Shown here: positions 1 to 11,414 of the stretch, in pieces | Layout: each line of letters starts with the position of its first letter | Position numbering within the stretch: position 1 is the stretch's first letter | NCBI GenBank assembly: GCA_945859605.1 | Contig: OX243816.1 | Coordinates: 30,389,068 to 30,453,067 of the forward strand | Direction: 5' to 3' | Source of the DNA: Lumbricus rubellus | Lineage: Eukaryota; Annelida; Clitellata; Crassiclitellata; Lumbricidae | Length of the DNA: 64,000 nucleotides | Position numbers and translations under genes: made by a program | The notes under the pieces: generated by a model | Database searches by the model: none | Seen by the model: the letters and a program-made list of their open reading frames with translations, nothing else | What the model was told of the DNA's origin: nothing

Positions 1-1089
1 CTCTCAGACTGGACGTGTACCGTAGTGCTCGTGATTTAAGCACTAAGGATGTGCCAATCGCTTGGCTTTCATGTGGCACTTTAGAAGTTTGTGGTTAAAG
101 ATTAGTATCACAGTATTTTCATTGCTAATTCGATGTAGGCCTAATCATACGAAACTCTCTCATAGAGACTACGTTCCCAAGTCTCTTACGATATCGTAAA
201 TTCAAATGCATATGACAAGCAATGTATGGAAATAACCCGTTAACGCCTACAAGCAGCCGTTGTTTACCTGAGACCCGACGGAGGGGCCACAGGGCGACCC
301 CTTTCTCACCCTGTGGCCCCCTCATCACCACAGGGTGATGAGGGACCACAGGGTGATAAAGGGGTCAGTGATCAGACAAATACTGCTGTGCAGTGCTGTG
401 GTTTGTGACACCGAGACTAGAGCATGCGCAAACTATATACAACTATTTGGTTTGCCTTTCGCATTTAAACTAAAATTGTTTGCACAAAATAAACAAACTA
501 TCTGTGCATGGAACAAATTTGTATGCGTGGATATTATACGTGCTTTTGTATACATATAAATTGTAATTTGCATTTGTGCATTTGAAGCATACATTGCAAA
601 TGCGTTTGTTTTATATGTGGGCGTATACGATATGTAAACGCCTGCATGGATGGACATGTGAAATATATGTGTGCATATACATGTATAAGGTCTTATCATA
701 TAACACGGACACCCTTTTGTTCTGACCGAGGTTACTCCGTAACGGAGCGTCGCATCTACATGATGTAAAGTTTATTGTATAGCTTATCATCTCATTCAAC
801 TAATACATTCAGTTAAACCTAGCCAATTTTAAATGAATTCGATCAGGAGTGTGCCAAGTACAGCGAGCTGGCGAAATTTGAGTTTTCAGTTTTTCGGGTA
901 AAGCTGGACACTTTGGTTGGTAAACCTGGACAATGTTTGCTGAATCGACCTTATTTTGTTATAGTCGGACAATCGATAAATTGACCGATTTTCATGAAGA
1001 TCTGTGCCAAATTTAACAGTAAGATAACATTGAACATTGAAAATAACTGAGGTAAAATCCATCAAATGTCAGTATACTTGCCTACATTT
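1..1089. other. Non-coding left flank
   Basis: No gene is recognised. Open frames here are short and overlap on opposite strands with no known motif. The only structure noted is the near-perfect hairpin at 296-366, listed separately. Confidence 0.6.
296..366. repeat. Near-perfect hairpin, about 33-bp arms
   Basis: Arms 296-329 and 334-366 are reverse complements with a few mismatches around a 4-base loop (ACAG). The arm carries the motif CACCCTGTGG. Origin is unknown: a small palindromic element or a hairpin RNA source are both possible. Confidence 0.6.
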
Positions 1090-2052
1090 CGCGACCTTAG
1101 AACTATATAGTACTATGTCCACTTTTTTGAAAAATCAACCTAACGCTATATCCGTTATGGCGGTTACATGGGCTATGTCCTCAGCCGTCTAGCTTAACTG
1201 GAAACGCTTTGTATAGCTCTTATGCCAGTACAAAATAGTTCTATGTCCATAAATTTGGAAGGTTTTTCAAAGCTATAGAGGCACATGTCCACAGCCAATA
1301 GAAAGTGTACTTTGTGTCACGTGGTTGTTAGGTGACAACGTTCTATGTCCTCAAAAATACACAGCGATTTATGGATGTGTGAGATATTTCTATACAGTTC
1401 TATGTCCATAGCCAAGGTGACAACGTTCTATGTCCTCAAAAATACACAGCGATTTATGGATGTGTGAGATATTTCTATACAGTTCTATGTCCATAGCCAA
1501 TAGCACTAAGAGATTAGAACACGTGACCCAGACTTGTTGTCTGACTTAATGGTGACGCTTACAAACCCAACTTGCAAAAAACCCGAAATGTAGACGATTA
1601 TTTTAACCGGCAGTGCGAATACAAGATTAAAAGGATATCTTTTACGAAATATAATAGTATTCTGTGAAAAAGTTCAAGCCAAACGGAAATATAACAGCAG
1701 GACGTCGCTTCAAAATTGTTGCGTAACAAAGTTGCTAGTGGACATAGTACGTTATCTTATTATTTTCTGTGTCTATTATCACGACATTATTAATGCTATA
1801 CTGCTCTATGTCCAAAAATTGTACAAAAATGGTCACCCGTGCCATATTTATATCTAAATTACTCGTATGAAATTTAAATTATGATCAAAACAAATATTAA
1901 GATCATACTAGGGAAAAACAGTGCTGTCCGAAAATGTAAATTTATTCGCCATCAATGAAACAGGGAAAAACATTTTCCTCACCAAATCTTAAAATTCGTT
2001 TTTCTCAGTTTCGCAAAAAGTGGACATGGAACTATATAGTTCTAAGGTCGCG
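1090..2052. mobile_element. Inverted-repeat element, 0.96 kb, with CTATGTCC motifs
   Basis: The ends are inverted copies of about 40 bp starting CGCGACCTTAGAACTATATA. Both flanks carry ATTT, a possible 4-bp target duplication. The motif CTATGTCC, or close variants, recurs many times inside, and an 85-bp direct duplication is nested at 1331-1500. No transposase was found, so this looks like a non-autonomous DNA element of unknown superfamily. Confidence 0.65.
1331..1500. repeat. 85-bp tandem duplication
   Basis: Two adjacent, nearly identical 85-bp copies (1331-1415 and 1416-1500), each with TTCTATGTCC motifs, lie inside the 1090-2052 element. They are probably a recent slippage or unequal-exchange product. 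Confidence 0.8.
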
Positions 2053-2963
2053 ATTTATTGAAAAGATCGCTATCATGCAGGGCCTAGCATATCAGACTAG
2101 CATGAAAACCTAACTGCAAAGCAGGCAAACAGAGAAGGCCTATGCCTATATAAAACTCGACTACCTATAGACCTACAAAAACCTATGAAATCTAGATCCA
2201 TAAAAAAGTCGAAAAGAATGAGAACTTTTCTAATAATTATCTGAAACATTCCTAACAAGTAAAAAATAATCATCAGATACCCCATATGTCAACGTCTGAA
2301 CCACACTTATTTTACTAAAATTGTCATTAGGATCGTTAACATTGCCATAGCCTATATAGGCCTAGGCATAACGCTACACATAAACCAGTTGGTCGGACCA
2401 GTTTCCTTTGACCTTCGATGTCTCTCTTTATTCTTTTAAAACCTTTTTGCCAAATTCAAGCCTTGGTTTGCCTATGAAGCATTAGCGTGAACCTAGTTTT
2501 GTCAAAGTCGGACACATCACAGCAGGGTGTAATAATGTTGTCCGACTTTGACACAAGCCTATATGGCAAAGTCGAACAGCAAATAGCTCTAGTTTCAACC
2601 ATGATACTAATTCAATATCCTTCAAACAAGTTACGCAAAACAGATATTATACTGTAATCTATGTGCTGAAAATTCAAATTCTTCCTCCTCGGCAATTAAA
2701 ATTATCATAAGCCCTTAACAGTGAATGATGGATTGCATTATGTCAGCTTGCAAAATGCTACAAATCCGACATTTATCGATAGCAATCGGTGTCTTAAAAT
2801 TAAGTCAACGATCCCTTGAAGATTGTGAAGTTTTAATCATTAGATGGACCCTCTGCAAATACAATCTATGATACTGCCCCCTGGTGATCGAAGTCTCTTT
2901 TGCGTGGCAGGTTGGCGAAAATTTTGTCCGACTTTACCTGATGTCCGACTTTATGTTAGGTCT

Positions 2964-2966
<3 letters not shown>
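2053..2966. other. Non-coding, with recurring GTCCGACTTTG motif
   Basis: No gene is seen. The motif GTCCGACTTTG occurs in inverted orientation around 2504-2556 (GTCAAAGTCGGACA against TGTCCGACTTTGAC) and directly near 2925-2955. This suggests one or more decayed inverted-repeat elements whose borders I cannot fix. Confidence 0.4.

Positions 2967-3041
<75 letters not shown>
2967..3041. repeat. (TA)n microsatellite
   Basis: Uninterrupted TA dinucleotides for about 75 bp. Confidence 0.95.
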
Positions 3042-3043
<2 letters not shown>

Positions 3044-3444
3044 ATCTATTTAAATAAAAATGAAACTTTCCAATAGTTCGTCGCATTACCACGCCGAAAG
3101 CTACGCACGGATTGTTGTGAAAATTTACCAAAACCTTCCATTCAAATAGCACCGTGTCTTAAGATGTTTTCACCCGAAAAAACGCAACCGTTTCCACAAA
3201 AAGTGAACTTTGCAATCCGTTCGTCCGCCATTTGCAAACTAAACACGTCCCACACGGCTGCAGAGATTTCATAAACGCCGTCTCCAAACACAGCAAACGA
3301 AACATCAATGAGGTGGCGTGCTATGACGTCATAAGCGAGTCGCGATTAATTTTCCAAAGAGGCCGCTTTTAGGCCTTTTCACAAAGCGGCCTTTGGGCTT
3401 GGAATGGACGCTGCGACGGAGGAAAGGAGCGGAGGGAGCGGGAC
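3042..3444. other. Non-coding; hairpin at 3354-3396
   Basis: No gene is seen. A short hairpin (arms CCAAAGAGGCCGCTTT and AAAGCGGCCTTTGG) lies just before the assembly gap. Confidence 0.5.
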
Positions 3445-3644
3445 NNNNNNNNNNNNNNNNNNNNNNNNNNNNNNNNNNNNNNNNNNNNNNNNNNNNNNNN
3501 NNNNNNNNNNNNNNNNNNNNNNNNNNNNNNNNNNNNNNNNNNNNNNNNNNNNNNNNNNNNNNNNNNNNNNNNNNNNNNNNNNNNNNNNNNNNNNNNNNNN
3601 NNNNNNNNNNNNNNNNNNNNNNNNNNNNNNNNNNNNNNNNNNNN
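3445..3644. other. Assembly gap (200 N)
   Basis: Exactly 200 undetermined bases. The round number suggests a placeholder of unknown true length. Open frames running through it are meaningless. Confidence 1.
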
Positions 3645-4077
3645 ATTTTGCTCCAGGCTACCTCTCCAGACAATAGCAGAGCCTTCTACTCAGTAATAGA
3701 AGGCTCTGGACTAATGTCCAAGGTTCCCTGAGCACAAGGTTCTTAGATCTTGGCTAATGTCCGTGAATCACCCATATAGAAGGAATTGTGATTCGGAGGA
3801 CAATGCAGCGATTAGGGTCTGTGGTTTGGACGACAACAATTGGAATCAGGGTGAGAATTGCCGGGGGTTGGGGGTTTCAAACCCCAGTCTTTCTCAGAGC
3901 TCCATAGTAAAATCTGGTTTTCACACCCCGATTATGGACTACGTTAGTGCACATGTATGTTCATTGTTCACATTATACTTCAAAAACGTTCGTATCAGTG
4001 TAGGCAAATCGCTTCAACCAGAGGCTATGCAAGAGGAGGGGTTGGTATAACGGATAGCACTTTGGCTTGACGTATAC
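3645..4077. other. Non-coding; 12-bp hairpin at 3677-3708
   Basis: No gene is seen. CAGAGCCTTCTA and TAGAAGGCTCTG form a perfect 12-bp stem with an 8-base loop. Confidence 0.5.
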
Positions 4078-4501
4078 CAGGGGCGGATCCAGGGGGGCCA
4101 TGGGACGTGGCCTCCCATTAGGGTTGAAATTAGTAATAGAAATAGGGGTATCATGGCGTATTGGCCCCCACAAAAAATTGCATTTTACGTGCCTCCCCCT
4201 CCCCCTATTTGTTTTTCTGGAAGGACTAAAAAAAAAGGTCGTCAACTTTTTTGGCGGATGAAAAGTACTTTTTTCCTCAGCCAAAGACCTATGACTAAAA
4301 AAGGGGGACTAACTCTTTGGCGGATGAAAAGTACTTTTCCTCAGCCAAAGACCAATGGCTAAAAAAAGGTCATCAACTTTTTTGGCGGATGAAAAGTACT
4401 TTTTCATGAACTTTTTGGGCGACCAACGATGAATTTTGTTTCCAATGTCCCAAGAGCAAAGATTTTGGGCCCCCCCTTGAAAGAGTTCTGGATCCGCCAC
4501 T
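4078..4501. mobile_element. MITE-like element with GGCGGATCCAG ends
   Basis: It starts CAGGGGCGGATCCAG and ends CTGGATCCGCCACT, an imperfect terminal inverted repeat of about 14 bp. Inside are about three tandem units of roughly 75 bp containing TTTTTTGGCGGATGAAAAGT. No clear target duplication and no transposase were seen, so the superfamily is not assigned. Confidence 0.55.
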
Positions 4502-4703
4502 TACGGTACGTGGTTCGAGTCGCGTGTAGCCCTGGGTTTAGCTCTTTCTTCATTCCCTAGGTGGCAGCTAAAGCACATATAGGGTATCGCCTGGCATCAT
4601 GGCATGGCTGCAAATTTGCCATTTATGTCTTCAGTGATTTGTGTTCTTTTGAATTTTTAAATTGCATAACTTAATTGTTCGTTCAGCATGACTGTATACT
4701 CAT

Positions 4704-4973
4704 GGGCGGAGTTTATCAGGGACAAGAAGGCCCAGATTCGGGTTTTTCACCATGAAAATGGGAATCAAATGACTGAAAATGGTCATCAAATTTTGGCCGG
4801 AAAAATAGTTTGGTTTTTGGAGATTTCAACTCGATGCTCGATGACTAAAAAAATTTCAACTTTTTGGCCGAGAAATAAATTTCGGCGCCGCTCGATTTGG
4901 ACTAAGTCTCCACCCCACAACCAAACTCCAAGTTTTTTGGCCCCCCCCCCCCGAATGAAAACCAAACTCCGCC
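4704..4973. mobile_element. Short element with GGGCGGAGTTT ends
   Basis: GGGCGGAGTTT at the left and AAACTCCGCC at the right are inverted, and the interior repeats AT-rich phrases about a TTTTGGCC motif. A similar right end (AACTCCGCCCATG) occurs inside the element at 30578-31302. It is likely a small non-autonomous DNA element. Confidence 0.4.
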
Positions 4974-5436
4974 GATGTGCATAGGCTATTGTAAGTGTAA
5001 CCGGATGCGGTCTGTCAACCGGATTACTGAATGAGCGAAATAATCATTATTAAAAATGTAACCACAATTTCTTTTACACATTAAGGCGTAAACTCTTCAC
5101 TTAACTAGTTGGTCCTGCTGAAGTAAACAACCGTAGCAATTTCATTGCTATTTGCTAGAAATGAATGGGAAGAATTGCGGGGCGGGTTGAGGCGCAACCG
5201 CCAGACCTTAACAGCGCGTCGCCCATTCAAATTTCGGAGACTATCATTATCAACCGGCATTTACGCTGCTTTAACTATACTCCCTTAATAGTAATTCCAT
5301 TATGGACGACTACAACTTTAAGCTAATGATGGTACAACTATTTCTGACGCCTAAGTCTAAGATAGCCTGACAAGCCACGATTAACATCGTCACCGCTCAT
5401 TACTGCAGCATTCATTCACAGTGTTATGTCAAGTGC
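4974..5436. other. Non-coding, nothing recognised
   Basis: No gene, RNA gene or repeat family was recognised. Confidence 0.5.
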
Positions 5437-5472
5437 ATGGCATGGCATGGCATGGCATGGCATGGCATGGCA
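5437..5472. repeat. (GGCAT)n pentanucleotide repeat
   Basis: About seven tandem copies of a 5-bp unit. It gives the start of the open frame that follows a repeated MAWHG-type peptide. Confidence 0.9.
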
Positions 5473-5667
5473 GGTGTTTTGTGCCTTCGCCAAACAATAG
5501 CTATGCAAGACAGGTGTTTCTATTGTCTTTATCTGTCGTCTCGATGCGTGTTCGTGACCAACTGCGCTGAATTTATGCGCAACACGAGCTGCTGCGATCA
5601 AACTAAAAAATGCTGGTGGCGTTGCACGATCAAAGCGGAATGTTCTGGTGAATGCAAACCGATGTGA
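5437..5667 (+). other. Cysteine-rich open frame, unproven
   Basis: The 76-codon frame begins inside the GGCAT repeat, so its apparent start is not credible. Its C-terminal 50 residues hold ten cysteines spaced C-x2-C-x6-C-x5-C-x8-CC-x5-C-x3-C-x5-C-x3-C, followed by stop. That density is far above chance for non-coding DNA and resembles secreted disulfide-rich peptides in general. The segment could be a 3' terminal exon whose signal-peptide exon lies elsewhere. No splice partner, signal peptide or known family was identified, and chance is not excluded. Confidence 0.2.
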
Positions 5668-6726
5668 AACTTCTCTGACTCAGAGTCTTTGAGTCCGTTA
5701 CAAGGCGTTACGTGATTAGGTAAACAGCTGCCTATAAATCGTAAGCTTAAAGGCTACGATGCCGTTAATGTTACGTGACATGGCATGCCGCAGATTATCC
5801 TACTTGTAGTTCTGTCACCGCTATTATAGAAGCTCTAAAATGAAGCGTTATATAAATATGTTTATTGTGCTGTGCAGAGGCGCGTACCATAGTTGGCGGG
5901 AAGTAGTCGTATGCCTCACCTTTTCAATAATAGCGAACCTGCGTGGTCCAGTCTGTTGACATAGGGCGGCCACGTGTTAAAGCATGTGGTTTCCTTTGAA
6001 GAAAGTTGTTTGTCGATGATTAAGCTAAGAATTAATTCAACACTGCAGGTTCTTAGTATGAATTTTGAGAGGCACGGCCCGTGGTCTCAGTCCACCCAGG
6101 CTCTGCGTGCTCGAGTGTTGAAGAATAAGATTGTTGAATGTAGTTTACTGTAGCCTATGCATAGTTGCATGGATTAGAAGAGGAAGCACAAGAATAAGGC
6201 TTAATTATGGGTTTAGTCTAACCGCATTGGTTAAAGTCTGCGGTTTGGCTCCAACCTTGAGAACTTAAATTGTTGGACAAACAAAAACATACCAATAACA
6301 AAACCAGCAACAAAACAGTATTCTGACTTTTGAATTAACTTCTTAGGACTGGTCTAACATCGTCTGCATGTCGCTGATCAATGGCAACTATTAATTTTCT
6401 GGTAGTTTTTCTGTTGGTTCTGTATAGGATTCTCTATAGACTCCTCTGCTGTTCCTGCTTGGTCTTGCTTGTTGCTGTTTAACTACAACTGTGTCATATC
6501 CAGGATGATTAGTGTCGTCCTGTTCTTCAATACATACTTTTTCTCCAGACTTTCTTTAGACGTTCACTGCCAGAGTAAGAGCAGTGGCGAAGTTTTTCCC
6601 GTACAGTAGGCCTATATAATCATCATCCATGGAATTTACATAGCCTGCTCGTTCGTTATAACTTATTAGTCTTTAAAAAAATTATTATTATTAATAATAA
6701 TATTATTATTACTATTTCTCGCATTC
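5668..6726. other. Non-coding, nothing recognised
   Basis: About 1 kb of AT-rich sequence with no recognised gene and no clear repeat border, apart from short ATT runs near 6680. Confidence 0.5.
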
Positions 6727-6908
6727 GCTATAGTGCTCCTTCAAGTTCTCCACTCAGAGGCGCTCCCGACTGCAGCGCGAACACTGCATCGGAGTTTCAC
6801 GCCGAAGTGCACGAGCAATTATTGCCAGTGAATGACTTGCTCAAGATCCCTACGCGGCTGCGGCGGCTTGAGGTGAATTCGAACCTGCAACTCTCCGACT
6901 CCAAGGCA
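6727..6908 (-). mobile_element. tRNA-derived SINE, diverged copy
   Basis: Matches the other SINE copies along its length (tail CTCAGAGGCGCTCCCG, body GGAGTTTCACGCCGAAG, B-box region GGTGAATTCGAACC) but with more substitutions. It lies in minus orientation. Confidence 0.75.
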
Positions 6909-7354
6909 CAGAACACAACTTTCCTTTCTGTTTACTTCCTCGTTCTTTGTAGCTAGTTCCGTTCCCACTCACTATCCGGTTAATTAGTTTCTTTCAGTCG
7001 TCGCAAGAATAATTGTCTAAGTCTACTAGAAATTTTCACGTCCTATAGTGAGTCAACAATTTTATGGCGCAACTTAACGAATTGGTATCCGTAAAAAACT
7101 GTGGCCTTCAACGGAACTTTAAACTTAAGCCAATAAAAACATAGGAAACTCCATTGGTAGCCTTCCAATCGCCCTTTAAAAATCTTCGTTTCAACTTATT
7201 ACAGCGCTCACGAATAAACCGATGCCCTGCTTTGGCCTTTGAGTGACGATTTAAAAAGTGTTTAGTTTATAATTTACAAGTATACGCATGAACATTCATT
7301 AGAACCTGAATGCTATTTTTCTTGCCGAGACTAAAATCGAAGATAAATGCTTTA
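6909..7354. other. Non-coding, nothing recognised
   Basis: No gene or repeat family was recognised. Confidence 0.5.
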
Positions 7355-7490
7355 ATGAATGAACGAATGAATGAATGAACGAATGAATGGATGAATGAAT
7401 GAATGTGTGAATGAATGAATGAATGAATGAACGAATGAATGAATGAATGTGTGAATGAATGAATGAATGAATGAATGAATGTGTAAATGC
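7355..7490. repeat. (GAAT)n tetranucleotide repeat
   Basis: Imperfect GAAT/GAAC/GTGT units. It may be an old LINE 3' tail, since LINE ends elsewhere in the window finish in similar repeats. Confidence 0.85.
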
Positions 7491-8142
7491 ATAAACGGGA
7501 AATTCAATGAATGAATAAATGATTAAGATTTCATTTTCTACCCAGCGCAGAAAAATCTACGCTACTTTGCATAGACAACCAGCGGACAAAAAAACATTGG
7601 CAATAAGTCGAATTTCATTGCACGATAATGTATTGCGTAATATATTATTTAGAGCAAATAAGTGGATCTTATTAAAGTGTTCTGCTGCTGGCCAACTTGT
7701 CTTCTATTCAACCGTTCTCGTTCGAAAGACTTATAACCTATGCAGACAATAATTATTATTAATTTTTTCTTCGTCCACCTCGGTTCCTCGTCTCTTTCAA
7801 TATCCGGTCTGTCGCCTATAATAATTATAATATTATTATAGGCCTGCATGCTTGTGAATCTTAAACACGGATTATCGTGTGGGATTGCATGGTTTAGTAT
7901 ACAAAGCAGCGGAAACGTGGTTGAGTGCGAAGACAAGTAGGCTACCACGACACTCGATGTATGCATGTATGCATGCCCTATTATTATTATTCCTCGTATT
8001 CCCAGAAATGTTATTTTAGGGCGTCATTTAACCTAAAATGTTTGCCATAATAATATAGGCCTACTAGACGTAGGCCAACTAGACGGCTTCGCACGGGCTA
8101 TATAATATAATATATATAATTATAATATAATTATATAGGATA
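7491..8142. other. Non-coding, AT-rich
   Basis: No gene is recognised. Short AT-rich palindromic stretches occur around 7820-7840 and 8100-8140. Confidence 0.5.
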
Positions 8143-8568
8143 TACACTGTGTCCGGATAAATTCCAAGGCTCTACGGAAAATATAAAAATAATTAGTAAA
8201 CATTGATAGATTTTTAAAATTCCAGAAACAGTTTAATCCTGAAATATTTTGGAACTATAATTTATGTTCGAAATGTCCGCCATTGGCTTCCACGCATGCT
8301 TCGAGACGTACACGCCACTGACTAACAGCAGCATCGACGACCAGTTGATCAAGTTCATCCCAAGCATTAAAAATTCGCTCGCGGAGTTCTTCGATGTTTC
8401 TGACCTTTGTCTTGTATACTTTTTCCTGCATTACTAATAAATTACAAAGAATTTTGTTGGTAATTATGTACGGATCAAAAAGGTTTTAAAATTTTCTAAT
8501 TGATTATTATCTACTATAGTTTTTTCATTCACATATTAGAGCCTTGGAATTTATCCGGACACAGTGTA
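8143..8568 (-). mobile_element. Mariner-like MITE with CACTGTGTCC ends
   Basis: Terminal inverted repeats of about 28 bp begin TACACTGTGTCCGGATAAAT and are flanked by TA. The 0.43-kb element keeps the last part of a transposase in minus orientation (8434-8255) and has lost the rest. TA target sites and these ends fit the Tc1/mariner/IS630 group. Confidence 0.85.
8255..8434 (-). pseudogene. Mariner/IS630-type transposase C-terminus
   Basis: An uninterrupted frame of about 60 codons runs to a natural stop TAG. It carries the signature of transposase C-termini in this group: an ELRERI helix, NAWDELDQ, then SQWRVRLEAC and the terminal ANGGHFEH motif. The catalytic DDE/D domain is absent, so it cannot act alone. 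The frame is intact over this stretch, unlike the copy at 39309-39485. Confidence 0.85.
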
Positions 8569-8575
8569 TATATAC

Positions 8576-8753
8576 ATAAAGGACTAATGTTTATTTGGAA
8601 GTCAAGTTTCGAGCTTGCAGTTGCAGGCTGCCAGGCACTCTATACAACGACGCACACTAGGCCTAAATATTGACAATTCGTCTAAAATTTCAGGACTGCT
8701 CGTATAACTAATATTTTAGGCCTAATATATATATAATCGTATTATATATAGCC

Positions 8754-8798
<45 letters not shown>

Positions 8799-8930
8799 AG
8801 GACTAATGTTTATTTGGAAGTCAAGTTTCGAGCTTGCAGTTGCAGGCTGCCAGGCACTCTTTACAACGCACACTAGGCCTAAATATTGACAAATTGTCAA
8901 CGTCTAAAAGTTCAGAACTGCTCGTAAAGT
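8576..8930. repeat. About 120-bp direct duplication around an AT tract
   Basis: Copies at about 8576-8703 and 8797-8930 both contain GGACTAATGTTTATTTGGAA and TGCAGGCTGCCAGGCACTCT. They are separated by an AT-rich stretch with (AT)n at 8758-8794. This is probably a local duplication. Confidence 0.75.
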
Positions 8931-9439
8931 AAATAGAGGTGACCATGAGGATTAACATTCTAAATTGTAGACATGCCAATGGTATACGTTACCAGCAAGT
9001 TTAGACCTACCTGTAGAACATAAACGGATATGTCAGATGCCAGGAGCGGTGGTCTACTGGTGGGCCAATGTCATCGGAGTAGCTAGAGGCGCCGGGCCAC
9101 TCCCCATTCACACCTCCCCTTCCCCATAGTGGTCTATTGGGCCGATCTGTGCGTTGGAAGATGAGAACTATTTTTATCTGAACTCAATAAACCTATCTGG
9201 TCTATTATCGTTCCCACTATAATAAAATATTATTTTGTTACCTGATGTGGTGTGTCACCTGGTTTTACCATGGGGTGGGGTAGTCTAATAAAGCACTGCT
9301 GTGTCCGTTGTCACGAATTATTTGCGTGTGTCCTCTGTCTCTGGTGTTGGGGAAATAATCCCGGAAATTGAGCTCCATGGTTGTAACGCCGCTAATGGTC
9401 TTCTTGCACTTGATACTCTAATTGATTGATTGATTGATC
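8931..9439. other. Non-coding, nothing recognised
   Basis: No gene or named repeat was recognised. Confidence 0.5.
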
Positions 9440-9515
9440 GAAACTCCGCCACTGTTTGCACTTTGACATTGCCAGTGTCAAGCCTGGATGAAGGATGAGG
9501 GGTGACGCTAATGAT
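9440..9515 (+). repeat. Fragment of a dispersed repeat (GCCAGT..AAGCCTGGAT family)
   Basis: Shares ACTCCGCCACTGTTTGCAC and the AAGCCTGGATGAAGGA core with segments near 18570-18625 (plus) and 32490-32562 (minus). The parent element is not identified; a LINE is plausible. Confidence 0.55.
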
Positions 9516-9759
9516 CCATATGTTATCATACAGTTTCGTTGTCTATATTGAAACAAAGAAATGGATTTGATGTTTAGCTACATTTAAACACTTGGATAAT
9601 AATTAATTTTCTGAATGAAAATTCTTTGCCAGATTTATCCTTGGAAATTAATACTCAAAAAGTAGTTCGATCTGTCGACGACGATCGTCTGTCTCAGTTT
9701 ACAGCTTCTCTATGGCGTAGTAGCCTAATCGTCTCTTCCTGTAAGAATCTCTAATGCAA

Positions 9760-11295
9760 TAGATAATAATGAATTTTCCTTGGGTATTTTTTTTTGACTT
9801 GGCGAAAGCTTTTGATACTGTTAATCATAAAATTCTGTTAAATAAATTAGAAACATATGGCATACGTGGTCTGCAACTCAGTTGGTTTGCCAGTTATTTG
9901 GATGGGAGACGCCAATGTGTTGAAAATAACGGCAAACGTTCCACTTTAAAAAGGATCCTATATGGTGTCCCACAGGGATCAAATCTAGGACCCCTATTGT
10001 TCCTCCTCTTTATCAACGATCTCCCGAACGTCTCTAACCGCTTGTTCTTCATCCTTTTCGCAGATGATACGAACGTGTTTTATTCACATTCTTGCTTGCA
10101 TACGCTATTTCAGATCATAAATGTGGAGCTGGAACTTATGGCCGACTGGTTTAAAGCTAATAGATTGTCTTTAAACTTGGAAAAAAACTAACTACATCCT
10201 GTTTAAATCGCATAGGAAAAAAATTCCACTTGGTGAATTTCAATTAAAAATTAACGGCATCTCTCTCGCTTCTGTAGAATCTACTAAATTTCTGGAAGTT
10301 TATGTTGATAGCCATTTAACATGGAATGAACATATTGCTCATGCCGCCTCAAAAATAGCAAAAAATATTGGAGTAATGGCTCGAACTGCTTATATTTTAC
10401 CATCTAGTATTAGGATTAAACTATACTATTCCTTAGTACATCCATATCTCTCTTATTGTAACATAGTGTGGGCTTCTACGTATGTCACAAGATTATATAG
10501 AGTTATTATTTTGCAAAAAAGAGCTGTTCGTCTTATTGTGGGAGCTCCATACGGCTCTCACACTGCCCCCATATTTCTCAACCTTAGAATTTTAAAACTC
10601 GGCCAGATTTGGACTTTGCAAATAGGGGAATTTATGTACCGGTTTGATCGAAGCCTTCTGCCACCTACATACAAAAATTATTTTCAGCTTTCATCCCAGG
10701 TTCATTCTCATTTTACAAGATACTCTTCTTTGTACCGCCGAACCTATGCTCGCACTAACACGCGCCAGTTTTCTATTAAGTCTACTGGGGTTACCACTTG
10801 GGAAAAAATTCCAAGGGAAATAAAATTGAGCCCCAGTATTTGGACATTTAAGAAGAAATTTAGCGCCTTTCTAATAGAAGGTAACAAATAAAATTAAAGT
10901 AGTGTTCGCTCAGTATGTGCATTGCAGTTGGTCTCTGTACAGTACAGTTCAGTAGCCTATAGTTAAGATTTTTTGTTCTTTTTCATTATTGTTTGTGACT
11001 CAGCAGTGTTGAGGTTTTCAGTTTCCTGTTTTTGTGTTTTGTTTTTCTTCCGTTCTCTAGTATAAGTTGCTTTATCTTTTTTGTCAGTCACTGTGTTGAT
11101 TTTGCAAAGACTTCGTCATGGCTACCTTGCATCGTCAAGTCATCAATAGTTGGTGTCCCTAGACAGCGGGATTTTTTTAAATCCCTTTAGGGCCTCCCTT
11201 TTTTGTAGCCAATGTGAACGATGTGTGAACCTTTCATGTATACTGGTTGCAAAATAAAAATATTTGATTGATTGATTGATTGATTGATAAAGTGA
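9760..11295 (+). mobile_element. 5'-truncated non-LTR retrotransposon (jockey/CR1 group)
   Basis: The element keeps the reverse transcriptase core, the C-terminal domain (9769-10890), a roughly 370-bp 3' UTR and a terminal (TGAT)n repeat after AAAATATTTGATTGATTG at 11258-11290. The endonuclease and ORF1 are missing, as expected for 5'-truncated insertion. A GATT repeat upstream at 9421-9440 has the same unit. Confidence 0.85.
9769..10890 (+). pseudogene. LINE reverse transcriptase, frameshifted
   Basis: This is the polymerase that copies the element's RNA at a nicked target. The first frame (9769-10191) shows the RT blocks DLAKAFDTVNHK, YGVPQGSNLGPLLFLLFIND and the catalytic FADDT box. It ends at an A7 tract (10181-10187), after which the next frame continues the protein with NYILF, SLVHPYLSYCNIVW, QKRAVR and HTAPIF, stopping at 10889. 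One extra A in the run explains the break. Residues before the first RT block are missing, so the element is dead, though lightly mutated and therefore probably fairly young. Confidence 0.9.
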
Positions 11296-11335
11296 AGGGT
11301 AAAGAATGAGGTCAGAGCCTGACCCAGTAATGGGT

Positions 11336-11372
<37 letters not shown>

Positions 11373-11379
11373 CCGTGCT

Positions 11380-11414
<35 letters not shown>

